32,556 nucleotides of DNA from Clostridiales bacterium (GCA_031269465.1 JAISZB010000263.1:1-32556); one strand, 5' to 3'. Positions 8,544 to 17,247 are shown, counted from the stretch's first letter. Numbers and translations are program-made. Notes: generated from the letters alone by a model not told the origin.

Positions 8544-8549
8544 ATTATA
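8544..8549 (-). promoter_or_regulatory. Probable -10 of the binding-protein/permease operon
   Basis: A perfect TATAAT on the minus strand about 46 bases before the GTG start, with no good -35 at 17 bases. A good -10 with a poor -35 is common in promoters activated by AraC-type regulators, which fits the response regulator encoded just upstream. Confidence 0.45.
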
Positions 8550-8583
8550 TATAAATAGCAATAAAAAAGATAGTTTAACCTTT

Positions 8584-9885
8584 TTACTTTTGTTTGTTTT
8601 GTCCATATTTTCGCGTGTCTTCACGATATTGATTCGGAGTGAGTTCCGTATGCTTTTTAAAAACGGTCGCGAAGTACTGGGGACTCTTAAACCCAACAGC
8701 CGTGGAGATTTCATTGATCGTCCACAGACTGTCCGAAAGCAGGTCGCAGGCCCGGTTGATCCGCTCGAGGAGCACGAATTCCGAAAGGTTTATCCCCTCC
8801 ACATGCTTGAAAACGCGCGAGATATATGAAGCATTGTAAAACATTTTATCGGATATTTCGGTCAGTGAAAGATCGCTGCTGATATTGGAGCGCACATACC
8901 TCTTTATATTGTTGATAAGCTTTTCCAGCGATTTTTCCCCCAATTCCTCCTCTCGTCCATTTCCTAGAGTCAAAATTACAGGCTCCTCGGACACCAGACG
9001 GTAACGGGACAATTCGCTCAGCCGGACAACCCGGTTTTTCAGGTCGGAGAGCTTCGCGAAACGGGAGTCCAGTACAAAGGAAATCGCGCTGTTCAGCTTG
9101 TCCAGACAGACCTGCTGAATATCCTCCAGCAGGTTGCGCACTTTTACATTCATATTTTCCTGGCTGGGGCTTTCAGGGCGCGCGTTGTCCTTGGGCTGCA
9201 TGATCCAGAAAATTTCCAGTCCGTCCTCGCTCCACTGCGCGATCCGGTATGTGTGCGACATATGCATTTTTATGAGGGAATACACGGGCGTAAGCCGCTG
9301 TATCCTCTCAGCCCCGCCGCCGCAAAACCTGCCGCACATCAGCAAAAACGGCCTGTCCACAAGAATCGGCAGTCCGTGCGCGTCAAAATCCGACTGAGAT
9401 ACGCTTTCCCATTCGATCCGCCCTTTGGCAACGCCGCCAAGAAGGATATTGCAGGCAAGCAACTCGATTTTGGCGCTGGATTCCTCCACCAGACTCCTTC
9501 CGCGCAGATCCTCCTCCATAGCTCGCAACTGAGTGCGGACAGCGTCCAGAATGACGTCATCGTCTTCGGTTTTCAGCAGGTATGTCACGCCGGGATACTT
9601 TTCAGCCTGATAGATATAATCAAATTTCCGGTAGCCCGTCAGCAGGATGACGCGGCATAACGGCCAGCTTTCGCGGATGCGCCCAATCAGCTCCAGCCCG
9701 GACATGCCAGGCATCCTGATATCGGACAGAACCACATCAATTTCTACTCTGCCAAGCCAGTCCAGCGCTTCCTGTGAGGTATATGCCTTGCATATCTCAA
9801 GATCGAGGTCGGTTTTCTGGGAGAACATCTCATAAAGCAAGTCCACTATATAAGGCTCGTCGTCAACCAGAAGCAGCCTTCTCAT
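8584..9885 (-). CDS. Response regulator with AraC-type DNA-binding domain (YesN type)
   Basis: A 433-residue regulator. The receiver domain is at residues 1-120 with acidic D8/D9, phospho-acceptor D55 in LSDIRMPG, T83 and K105. A middle segment of about 200 residues is poorly conserved. The C-terminal AraC domain (about 335-430) has two helix-turn-helix units, the second ending in the family signature GFKSPQYFATVFKKHTELTPNQYR. The ATG overlaps the stop of the kinase gene (ATGA), so the two are translationally coupled. It probably activates the importer operon that begins 85 bases downstream. Confidence 0.93.
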   Translation of the reverse strand: MRRLLLVDDEPYIVDLLYEMFSQKTDLDLEICKAYTSQEALDWLGRVEIDVVLSDIRMPGMSGLELIGRIRESWPLCRVILLTGYRKFDYIYQAEKYPGVTYLLKTEDDDVILDAVRTQLRAMEEDLRGRSLVEESSAKIELLACNILLGGVAKGRIEWESVSQSDFDAHGLPILVDRPFLLMCGRFCGGGAERIQRLTPVYSLIKMHMSHTYRIAQWSEDGLEIFWIMQPKDNARPESPSQENMNVKVRNLLEDIQQVCLDKLNSAISFVLDSRFAKLSDLKNRVVRLSELSRYRLVSEEPVILTLGNGREEELGEKSLEKLINNIKRYVRSNISSDLSLTEISDKMFYNASYISRVFKHVEGINLSEFVLLERINRACDLLSDSLWTINEISTAVGFKSPQYFATVFKKHTELTPNQYREDTRKYGQNKQK

Positions 9886-11618
9886 CCCTCATCCCTCCGC
9901 TCTATTACCAGACGCACTCGCACCCATCCGTCCGAATTGGTCACCTCAAGCCCGCTGCTTTCTCCAAACGCCAGCCGGAGGCGTCTGTGTATGTTGAGCA
10001 ACGCGCCGGCGTCCTCCAGAACGGATGCGCCCTTCAGCGTCCCGCGTATTTTTTCCAGTTCCTCATCGGGAATGGGGCTGCCGTTATTGCTTACGCAGAT
10101 GAAATGCGCCTCCCGCGCGAATTGAAATTTCACACGCAGCAATCCGCCATTCACTTTGCCCTCCAGCCCGTGCAGGTATGCGTTTTCTAGCACGGGCTGG
10201 AGGATGAGCTTCGGAACCTTGAGCAACTCCATTTCGGGCGGCAGTTTCGCGAATTCGATGTTGATACGGTCTTTGAAGCGCATAGCCTGAATTTTCGCGT
10301 ATAAAAAAGCATGGCTTACCTCATCGCGCAGATCCACCATATCTGCGGAATTTTCGGTGATGTATTCAAAATATCCGCCTAAAAAACGGGAAAATTCCGT
10401 TGCGTTCGGGTCGCCGCTCTTAATCAGCCTGTGCAGAATAAAATAGCTGTTATACAAAAAATGCGGATTTATCTGCGCCTGCAACTGCTTGAGCTCGGCA
10501 CGCTGGCTGTAAATGGTCTGCCGGTATACCTGATCGATGGTGGAGTTGAGCTTGTCCACCATCCCATTGAACTGCCGGTACAGGACTCCGAACTCATTGC
10601 GGGGCACCGCCTCGATATGCGTCGTCAAATCTCCGTTTTCCAGCAGGCGGAAATGATTGAGCAGCAGATAGACGGGTTGATTGATGTATTTCTGAATGGA
10701 ATAGGTATAGATGAGCGTTGTAAGCAGAAAAATAAATCCTCCTATCCACATCCACAGCCTGTAGGGCTGAAGCGCGGCAAGAACCGTATATTCATCTGTA
10801 TACCCCAGCAGCGAGAGGCCAGTCGTCTCCGAATCCTTACCGATAAGGAAATAGGGGGTGCTCTCAATCTGGAGGCGCCTGTTGCCGGCCTGCCATCTAT
10901 CCAGCAGCCCGGGAAATATAGCCGCGTCGCCGCTGCTGGCAATCATCGCGCCAGTTTGGCGGTCATACAGAAAAAATCCGTCGGAATCTCCGGCGGTCAG
11001 GCTGGTGAGGCTACGTGCAATCCGCGAGTGGGACAGCGTCGCCTCTATAATGTAACCGTAGCGCGGCTGCTCGTCCGGATTCCTTCGGAGTAGCTGGGAG
11101 GGCAGGATTAGGGTCAGCTGTTCTTTATACAAGGGGGAGCGGCTTTCGACTGCTGCGCGCATGCTGGGGAGCCTCTCCGAAAAATCATCGGGCAGAGCGT
11201 CATAGATATACCGGCCGCCGCCGGGCGAGGAAATTATTCCCTTGATAGATGGTATATAAATGCTGGCGTCTTCAATATAATCGCTGCTGTTTTTAATATC
11301 CGCCAATTTTGCCTGAAGATTCCAGATAAGGACGATCCGCTGGAAATCATTCAGATATAGATTCAGGTTAACAAGGTCATTGAGGTTTGAATCAGAGATC
11401 AGGTTCCTCTGCATTCTCCCGATGCGCTCAAATTCCATCTCCATGTTGCGCAAAAAATAGCTGGACTGCGACTCGATGTCAAAGAGAAGTTTTTTTCGCA
11501 AAGCGTTCTCACTGTTCCAGTAAAAATACAGGCTTACAATTAGGAGCGGTATCGTCACCGCGACAAATATAGACATAAGCCGCCGGAAAATGTTGCTTCG
11601 GAATAATCGCGCGAACAT
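9882..11618 (-). CDS. Sensor histidine kinase (YesM type)
   Basis: A 578-residue membrane kinase. Membrane helices lie at about residues 16-34 and 288-308 and enclose a roughly 250-residue extracellular Cache-like sensor region. A HAMP segment follows, then the His_kinase domain with QINPHFLYN (H386 accepts phosphate) and an HATPase region with LQPVLENAYLHG as the N box. The ATG at 11618 is preferred over an upstream in-frame ATG because AAAGGGGA lies about 9 bases before it. It probably senses extracellular sugar or its loaded binding protein and signals to the coupled response regulator. Confidence 0.92.
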   Translation of the reverse strand: MFARLFRSNIFRRLMSIFVAVTIPLLIVSLYFYWNSENALRKKLLFDIESQSSYFLRNMEMEFERIGRMQRNLISDSNLNDLVNLNLYLNDFQRIVLIWNLQAKLADIKNSSDYIEDASIYIPSIKGIISSPGGGRYIYDALPDDFSERLPSMRAAVESRSPLYKEQLTLILPSQLLRRNPDEQPRYGYIIEATLSHSRIARSLTSLTAGDSDGFFLYDRQTGAMIASSGDAAIFPGLLDRWQAGNRRLQIESTPYFLIGKDSETTGLSLLGYTDEYTVLAALQPYRLWMWIGGFIFLLTTLIYTYSIQKYINQPVYLLLNHFRLLENGDLTTHIEAVPRNEFGVLYRQFNGMVDKLNSTIDQVYRQTIYSQRAELKQLQAQINPHFLYNSYFILHRLIKSGDPNATEFSRFLGGYFEYITENSADMVDLRDEVSHAFLYAKIQAMRFKDRINIEFAKLPPEMELLKVPKLILQPVLENAYLHGLEGKVNGGLLRVKFQFAREAHFICVSNNGSPIPDEELEKIRGTLKGASVLEDAGALLNIHRRLRLAFGESSGLEVTNSDGWVRVRLVIERRDEG

Positions 11619-11683
11619 AGCCGCACATCCCCTTTCCCGAAAATTTATATTCGCAACTGTCTCGGACATATCCCACACATATT

Positions 11684-11712
11684 ATAATACACTATAATCC
11701 ATGATTTTACAA
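11684..11712 (-). promoter_or_regulatory. Candidate promoter of the kinase/regulator genes
   Basis: On the minus strand TTGTAA (11707-11712) and TATTAT (11684-11689) are 17 bp apart, 66 bases before the kinase start. The same AT-rich segment must also serve the divergent oxidoreductase gene, but I could not pick one plus-strand promoter with confidence. Confidence 0.35.
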
Positions 11713-11888
11713 AGTATAATATTGTGCGTTATGTATAAAATCTTTACGCAAATTCCTCGCAGCCTGATATATTCGTCAAAAAGTATATACATATGCATAG
11801 AATTTATGATAGAATTTGGAACAAGCCAGAGGCTCCCTGCGAACCTAGCGGAAACAGAAAAAATCAGAGGGAAAAGGATGTGCGTATC

Positions 11889-12950
11889 GTGGCTAAAATG
11901 AAGGTGGGCATTATAGGGACCGGCGGGCGTTCCGTCAGTTACATCAAGGCGCTCAAGGCGCTGAGCGAGGATTTTGAGCTGTGTTCCATGCGTTTTAGAA
12001 CGCAGGAAAAAGCGGATCTGTTTAAAAAAGAGTACGATATACCGGCAACCACTTCAATGGATGAGTTCAAGAGCAGCAAGCCGGATTTTGTGGTTGACGT
12101 TGTAGGCTACTATGACGTCGGCAAGGCCGCTGCGGATCTTTTGCGAGACGACATCCCCGTGCTCGCCGAAACGCCTCCGGCGGCTACAGTTCAGGAGCTC
12201 TGTGATCTGTGGAATCTCAGCGCGGCGAAAAAATCCAAAATTCTTGTGGCGGAGAACTATTTTGAGGAGCCGCCTTACGCGGCAATGATAGAGGCTGTGA
12301 AGCGGGGTTATCTCGGCGACGCGCAGACGGTCACCGTCGCGAACACGCACGAATATCACGCGTTTAGCGTAATGCGGATCATACTGGACGAGATGAATTC
12401 CCCTCTCACAATGATAGGCAAAAAAATGGATCTGGAGCTCACCCTCACAAACGATCATGCCGGCAACTCGATCCGCGACGGAAGTATTGAGATTGCCGAG
12501 CGCTATCATGTTATTTTGAATTTCGCAAATGGAAAGACCGGGTTTTACGATTTCGCCATTTCGCAGTATTGGTCGGATATCCGCTCCTATTACATAATGG
12601 TTCAAGGTTCGCGCGGCGAAATCAAAGATAAGGATATCTGGTTTCTTGACAGCAATCAAATTCCTCGCCAATCCTGTTTTCACAGCAATCTGACGGGAGA
12701 CGGCGGTCTTGTCTCCATCTCGATACGTGATGACGTTGTTTATGAAAATAAACTGCTCTCCAAAGGAATCGGAGATAATATCGGCGTTTGCAGCATGCTG
12801 CTAAACATGAAAAACTATCTGGAGACCGGGTTTGCTCCCTACCCGTTTGCCGATGGCCTGCAGGATGCGTATCTCACAAAGCTGCTTCACGAGTGCGGCA
12901 GCCGGCCATTCGAACTGATACAGTCCGAAAAAATGCCTTGGCAAAAGTAA
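11889..12950 (+). CDS. Gfo/Idh/MocA-family oxidoreductase
   Basis: NAD(P)-dependent sugar dehydrogenase-type protein. The N-terminal Rossmann fold starts KVGIIGTGGRSVSY, and the central segment LAETPPAATVQEL sits where family members carry the EKP-type motif, here changed to ET-P. The C-terminal alpha/beta domain follows. The reading frame is open from an ATG at 11793, but the extra 30 residues look non-coding. GTG at 11889 (AAAAGGA about 10 bases upstream) or ATG at 11898 are the likely starts, and a GTG at 11880 is also possible. It precedes the atypical GH10-like gene by 63 bases and probably forms an operon with it. The replaced Lys in the EKP position makes dehydrogenase activity uncertain. 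Confidence 0.85.
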   Translation: MAKMKVGIIGTGGRSVSYIKALKALSEDFELCSMRFRTQEKADLFKKEYDIPATTSMDEFKSSKPDFVVDVVGYYDVGKAAADLLRDDIPVLAETPPAATVQELCDLWNLSAAKKSKILVAENYFEEPPYAAMIEAVKRGYLGDAQTVTVANTHEYHAFSVMRIILDEMNSPLTMIGKKMDLELTLTNDHAGNSIRDGSIEIAERYHVILNFANGKTGFYDFAISQYWSDIRSYYIMVQGSRGEIKDKDIWFLDSNQIPRQSCFHSNLTGDGGLVSISIRDDVVYENKLLSKGIGDNIGVCSMLLNMKNYLETGFAPYPFADGLQDAYLTKLLHECGSRPFELIQSEKMPWQK

Positions 12951-13013
12951 AATCCTGTATATCGCGCGGGCAAGCATTTTTATGATGTATAGGGGAAGGC
13001 GGGACAACTCAAA

Positions 13014-14528
13014 ATGATAAAGGTAAGGATGCGAAACGCTGTCGGAGGCTCTCTTCTCAGGGATGAGCTTCATACTCTGTACGCAGCCGATATGAAGCAT
13101 GTGCCGTTCAAGCGCAAAACTGAGGTGAAAAACGACGGCGAGATACTCGTGTACGCCCCCGGATACCCAGTCATATTAAACGCGAAAATTGTAATTCCGG
13201 GCTACGGCTTCATGTGGGTTCAGGCGGATAATTGCGGCAGGGGTTACAGCTCTGGCGCGGCGATCGAATTCGTCCGGGAAGCCGCAGTGAGCCGCGTTTA
13301 TGAAGTGGAGCGCGAGCTGAAAAAGGGAGGCTTTGCGCCTTCGTCAAAATGCCTTTCAAAACTGAACGACGCGAAAACCCTTTTGGCACTGGCCGCAACA
13401 TCAGCCAGCGCCGCCGACTTCAACATAACCGCGCTTGCGGCAGGGCTATGGGCTGGTGAACTCGCCGTTCTGGAACGAGCCAGATTTCGTATAGCCACTT
13501 CCGGCGCACGCGGGAATTTCCTGTTTGGCTGCGCGGGTTTTGATTACCCTTACAGCGAAATCCCAAATGGCAAGGAATTGTTTGATTCCGCATTCAATTA
13601 CGCAACCCTGCCCTTCTATCTCGCCGACATGGAACCGGAGTACGGGGCGCCAAGATATGAGCGCATTGACCGGCTCCTCGACGATCTGACCAACGCGGGC
13701 ATCAAAACCAAAGGACATCCGCTGTGGTGGGCTCATGCGGCTTCCTGGCCGAAATGGGCCATGGATCTGAAATGGGAGGACGGCACTGTCCAGAGAGAGC
13801 TTCACAGGGTTGTCAAACGCCATGTTGAAAGGTATAGGGGGCGCATTGATTTATTCGACGCCATAAACGAGGCGCATGACTGGTGCAATGTTTGGAATAT
13901 GAGCCAGGATGAGCTTGTAGAAATGACAAAAATGTGCTGCGACGATGTTCATGAGGCCAATCCGGACGCGCGGGCTGTCGTAAACACATGCTTCATGTTC
14001 GGCGAGAACGCGGCTGACGGCAAGGTGCAGTGGGGCGTTGTGAACGAAAGGAATATGGTGCCCTACACATATCTAAAAAAGTGCGAGGAGTTCGGCTTTC
14101 AATATGAGGTCATTGGCATGCAGCTCTATCTGCCATCAAGGGATCTTATGGCGATTGACAGGCTCTACAGCCGTTTCGCGGAATTCGGAAAGCCTATGCA
14201 TCTCACAGAGCTCGGCGTACCGTCGCATAAAGTGGACATCCCGCTGTCGTCCCGCGAGGGCGACGTTTACTGCCTCAGGTATATGTATAACGGGAATTGG
14301 CGCGAGTTTGATTGGAGCGAAAGGCTTCAGGCCGACTGGCTTGAGGAGTTTTTCACTCTCTCATATTCCCGTCCCGAAATAGAGGCTCTGACATGGTGGA
14401 GCTTCTATGATCCGGCATCCTATATCCCCGGCGCGGGGCTGATCTTCGAAAACGGCAAGCCAAAAGAAGCTCTTTTCCGATTGAGGGCCCTCAGGGAAAT
14501 GTGGGGGCATAATTTGGATAAAGGATGA
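13014..14528 (+). CDS. Atypical GH10-like glycoside hydrolase
   Basis: A 504-residue protein without signal peptide. Residues about 160-500 match a GH10 barrel: FLFGCAGFDY, FNYATLPFYLADMEPE, KGHPLWW, acid/base motif FDAINE (E286), nucleophile in LTELG (E399) and a late WWSFYDP. Residues 1-155 form an unrecognised N-terminal domain. Both catalytic glutamates are kept, but the WHSQ histidine position reads Ala240 and the Q-x-H histidine reads Tyr372, so the -1/+1 subsites differ from ordinary xylanases. It follows the oxidoreductase gene with GGGGAAGGCGGGA before the ATG. It would act in the cytoplasm, perhaps on a modified xylo-oligosaccharide. Confidence 0.85.
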   Translation: MIKVRMRNAVGGSLLRDELHTLYAADMKHVPFKRKTEVKNDGEILVYAPGYPVILNAKIVIPGYGFMWVQADNCGRGYSSGAAIEFVREAAVSRVYEVERELKKGGFAPSSKCLSKLNDAKTLLALAATSASAADFNITALAAGLWAGELAVLERARFRIATSGARGNFLFGCAGFDYPYSEIPNGKELFDSAFNYATLPFYLADMEPEYGAPRYERIDRLLDDLTNAGIKTKGHPLWWAHAASWPKWAMDLKWEDGTVQRELHRVVKRHVERYRGRIDLFDAINEAHDWCNVWNMSQDELVEMTKMCCDDVHEANPDARAVVNTCFMFGENAADGKVQWGVVNERNMVPYTYLKKCEEFGFQYEVIGMQLYLPSRDLMAIDRLYSRFAEFGKPMHLTELGVPSHKVDIPLSSREGDVYCLRYMYNGNWREFDWSERLQADWLEEFFTLSYSRPEIEALTWWSFYDPASYIPGAGLIFENGKPKEALFRLRALREMWGHNLDKG

Positions 14529-14582
14529 TAGAAGAAAAGGGCGGCCATTTGAAGCCATTAAGCCTGCAGGATTGCTGCGGGA

Positions 14583-14619
14583 GCCGCTCCTCGCGCCGCT
14601 CCCCGCGAGGAAGTGCGGC
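14583..14619 (+). terminator. GC-rich hairpin after the GH10-like gene
   Basis: GCCGC plus CCTCGCG pair with CGCGAGG plus GCGGC around an 8-base loop with a small internal bulge. It lies 55 bases after the stop codon. No U-run follows, so termination would be inefficient or Rho-assisted. Confidence 0.4.
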
Positions 14620-14646
14620 TTGCAAGTGCTGAAAGGCTGGTGATTC

Positions 14647-14746
14647 CTAGCGCTGTCGCTCTTAATTGCGCAATATGCTTTTAGCCTATAAAATGCCTAA
14701 TTATAACCAAATAGGACTGTTGCGCATTTAAGACTGTCAGCAATAG
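14647..14746. repeat. Family 2 repeat, 100-bp CTAG-bounded element, copy 1
   Basis: A 100-bp sequence starting CTAGCGCTGTCG and ending CAGCAATAG. It matches 29896-29995 at about 87 of 100 positions by eye. Its ends pair imperfectly (CTTAATTGC near the left end with GCATTTAAG near the right), so it can fold. It abuts and truncates the recombinase remnant at 14747. Confidence 0.75.
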
Positions 14747-15340
14747 TTCAAATAGCAGCCGCGGCATTTTTCGAAGTTTCGGTTGCTGATTGGCGAATAA
14801 ATCAAAAATCAGCCAGACAGTCACGTTTGTTCTTCGTTGATGGCTAGAATGCAATTTTCCTTATTGCAACCGTCCAGGAGGTCATTTCCCAGAACTTTGC
14901 CGCTTTTGACGCACTACTCTTATGTCAGGACTTAACCCGCTCTGACAACCGACGCAGGTTCATCCTGCTCTAAGCAGGACATGATTGCGAGCCGTAACCC
15001 GCCGTCCGATTAAAAGTGTTTATTCCATGCTTTGAAACAGCACGCCGATGCTGCGCTTGAGCAGCTCCTGCGTGTATTGCATGTTGCCCGCCGTATTGCG
15101 CGATATCTCCTTTGCCGCAATAAAATCAAACCGGCCCGTTTTCAGTCCTTTATCATCCGGTTGAAGCTATCGCGCCTTAAGATGCCGGTTCCTGATTCCG
15201 TCGTCGATATAGCCGTCGACGAATGTCCGCAGTGGGTTGCTCTCGGAAAAATCTGTGCAGTAGGATATATTGTTTACCAGGGAGGATGCCTGCTTCTCCC
15301 GCTCCGTTGACGCCCTAGCGTAAAAAGCCACCCGTAGCGG
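14747..15340 (-). pseudogene. Decayed large serine recombinase (resolvase family)
   Basis: Minus-strand fragments in all three frames align in order with a clostridial-type serine recombinase. LRVAFYARASTERE carries the catalytic-serine motif. Then come VDGYIDDGI, SFNRMIKD, GRFDFIAAKEISR and QELLKRSIGVLFQSME, then RLAIMSCLEQDEP, then SGKVLGNDLLDGCNKE and ILAINEEQ, then LIFDLFAN. Stops and at least four frame changes interrupt it, so it is dead. The natural start is missing, and the DNA-binding C-terminal part is lost where the family 2 repeat begins. It shows that an integrated element once occupied this spot. Confidence 0.85.
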
Positions 15341-15408
15341 CAAGTTGCCGATACTTGCACCGTAATGCAGAAGTTACCGTATTTGGCATGCATCCATGAT
15401 GCGCTCTC

Positions 15409-15481
15409 TCCTTAGCGACCACATCATATCTATACTGATTTTCATAGAAACCCCTACGAAGCTTCGCTTCACCGCTAAGGA
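15409..15481. repeat. Inverted repeat with 9-bp perfect arms
   Basis: TCCTTAGCG (15409-15417) and CGCTAAGGA (15473-15481) are perfect inverted arms around a loop containing TATACTGATTTTCATA, which resembles an outer end of the family 1 palindrome. Probably a degenerate or rearranged piece of that family. Confidence 0.4.
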
Positions 15482-15551
15482 TGAAAATATTAAGCCATTT
15501 GTGTGTTTGAGGCATGGACAAATGTCCATAAAATGTATTTTCGTACTAAAC

Positions 15552-15668
15552 CGCCTTTTTTGGAGCTTGATTATACAGCGAGCGCGAAATGCCGATATCG
15601 TCATTTCGCACCGTACAATGGACAGTTAAGCTCCAAAAAAGGAACATTTAATGTAAATCGGTATATAT
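15552..15668. repeat. Palindromic element family 1, copy 2
   Basis: The best-formed inner hairpin: CCTTTTTTGGAGCTTGATTA at 15554 pairs with the stretch ending AAGCTCCAAAAAAGG at 15642. A second nested hairpin GCGAAATG...CATTTCGC surrounds GCCGATATCGT at the tip. The right outer end reads TGTAAATCGGTATA (15653-15666). It overlaps the end of a small minus-strand gene. Confidence 0.85.
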
Positions 15669-15786
15669 CTTTGCAGTAGTCTAGGTTATCAGGAGAATGA
15701 TTGCATGTATCCTCAGCAATAAGTTTCTGCTCATGAATGCTTTTCAAAAGCGCTGTCATGATCCCAAGGTTGGCTTTTTCAGTCAT
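15601..15786 (-). CDS. Small protein of unknown function with repeat-derived C-terminus
   Basis: A 61-residue frame beginning MTEKANLGIMTALL. The ATG at 15786 has GGAGGG 7 bases upstream, a very good ribosome site. Residues 1 to about 45 look like a normal helical protein. The last 15 or so (NVPFLELNCPLYGAK) are read from the family 1 palindrome, which supplies the stop. The gene was probably longer and was truncated. It lies upstream of the recombinase remnant on the same strand, so it may be a small accessory gene of that lost element. Function unknown. Confidence 0.45.
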   Translation of the reverse strand: MTEKANLGIMTALLKSIHEQKLIAEDTCNHSPDNLDYCKDIYRFTLNVPFLELNCPLYGAK

Positions 15787-16245
15787 AGTGATTCCCTCCA
15801 TTGGAGAAAAGATAAATTTTGTCCTATGCTTGCGAAACAAAAATCCTGAAATCAAAGATGTTATCCAAAGCATCGTGGCATTTGGGGCGGACTGGCACGA
15901 GTATGCGCTTAGTTTAAACCTGCCAAGGATCTAATGCGCCAATTGAGTGGAGGCTGCCCTATATGAAAAATGGAAAGAAGGGATCAAGACCGCATAAAAA
16001 TGGTGCATTCGAGTATATGCTTAAGGGCTCCCAAGAAACTGAAAAGCAGATTTTACGGAAAACGAGGATGTCTGGACGCGAGAAATGGAAATTGCCCTCC
16101 ATTTCATCTGTGCATGGCAGCGGAGCAAGCCCAAAACCAATCAGAACACTCAAAAATCGGCGCCGCTTAATCACTGCGCCGATTTTTGAGCAAAATAATC
16201 TTATCCCGCTTACGCCTTTTTTCTGAAGGCTTTTTCTCTGGGACT
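15787..16245. other. Intergenic stretch with one terminator
   Basis: No gene I would defend. A plus-strand open stretch ending at 15934 (EIKDVIQSIVAFGADWHEYA) looks protein-like but has no start or ribosome site. A plus-strand ATG at 15963 has GGAGG upstream, but its frame runs through the terminator stem and resembles nothing known. Confidence 0.4.
16149..16190. terminator. Rho-independent terminator of the flavoprotein operon
   Basis: Perfect 15-bp arms CTCAAAAATCGGCGC (16149-16163) and GCGCCGATTTTTGAG (16176-16190) with a 12-base loop. The GC core followed by a T5 run works in both directions. It lies 56 bases after the stop of the last gene of the minus-strand operon. Confidence 0.8.
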
Positions 16246-17247
16246 TCAAGAGCGTCGCTTCGATGCCGCCGCTTCAAGCGCGGCAATGACAAGAGGCGCT
16301 ATCTCATAGATATCCCCCGCCAAAGGCGCATCCGCAATTCTAAATATCGGCGCGCCTTCATCGGAATTGACGCTTGCAATTTTCGCCGCTCCCTTTATTC
16401 CCGCTTGGAACTGCACTGATCCAGATATCCCGAAGGTTATGAGCAGGTCAGGAGAAACGGCTTTGCCGCTTAAGCCTATCTGCTTTCCCTGAGGCATCCA
16501 GCCGCGCTCCACCAAAGCGCGAGAGCACATGAAGCCCGCTTTCGCAAGGTTTGCGAGACGCTTGAACATCTCCAGATCATTTTTTTCCCTTACTCCCGCA
16601 CCTACGGCGACAATCACCCTCTTCTGGGACTCATCCTCTTCAGGCTCCAATGCGGTTAGCAGAGATTTCGCAAGCCCTGAAAACAGCTTGAGCCTTGAAG
16701 CATCCCTGCGCAGAATGCGAGTTTTTCCATTAATCGGCTGGCTGGGAATAAGCGTCGCTCCCATTCTAACTGTCGCCATCTGAGGCCTTGCATAAGGAGT
16801 AATTATATCGGCCATGACATTTCCTCCGAAAGCGGGGCGCGTTTGAACGAGGATTCCCACGCTGTCGATTCGCAAGGCGGTGCAGTCAGCTGTAACGCCG
16901 GTTTTAAGCTTCACTGCGGCGGAGGGCGCAAGGGCTCGGCCTTCGGGAGTCGCACCGATAAGAACGGCGCTTGGGCTTAGAAACTCAATTATATCCAGCA
17001 GCGCTTCTGAATATATAGTTTCGTCAAATATGGAAAATGCCTGGTGCTCATATACGAACACGCAAGAGAGTCCCAATGCGGAGAGCTCGCCATCAAGCGA
17101 AGGGGAAGACTCATCGGCTATAAGGACGCCAAACGCCTCGCCGCCGGAAGATAAAGACAAATCCCGCGCTTGACAGGCAGTTTGAAATGAAATGGGGTGA
17201 AGGCGGCCTTCAGGGCCTTTCTGAAGGCAGGCTAATATGTCATTCAC
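16246..17247 (-). CDS. etfA: Electron transfer flavoprotein alpha subunit, module 1
   Basis: A 333-residue ETF alpha subunit. The N-terminal domain ends with RPAFGGNVMADI (138-149). The C-terminal FAD domain (about 205-333) keeps R243 in CSRALVERGW, the loop LSGKAVSPDL, GISGSVQFQAGI and the nucleotide-contact segment NSDEGAPIF. It starts with a GTG that overlaps the etfB stop by 8 bases (GTGAATGA), so the two are coupled. With EtfB it forms a cytoplasmic heterodimer that takes electrons from a flavin dehydrogenase, here most likely the FAD oxidase at 18127-19620. It is the last gene of the operon. Whether it bifurcates cannot be decided by eye. Confidence 0.93.
   Translation of the reverse strand: MNDILACLQKGPEGRLHPISFQTACQARDLSLSSGGEAFGVLIADESSPSLDGELSALGLSCVFVYEHQAFSIFDETIYSEALLDIIEFLSPSAVLIGATPEGRALAPSAAVKLKTGVTADCTALRIDSVGILVQTRPAFGGNVMADIITPYARPQMATVRMGATLIPSQPINGKTRILRRDASRLKLFSGLAKSLLTALEPEEDESQKRVIVAVGAGVREKNDLEMFKRLANLAKAGFMCSRALVERGWMPQGKQIGLSGKAVSPDLLITFGISGSVQFQAGIKGAAKIASVNSDEGAPIFRIADAPLAGDIYEIAPLVIAALEAAASKRRS

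Noticed and set aside
15963-16226. 87-codon plus-strand frame with GGAGG upstream
   Set aside because: It runs through the operon terminator stem, is very basic and low in hydrophobic periodicity, and matches nothing known. It could be revisited if expression is seen.
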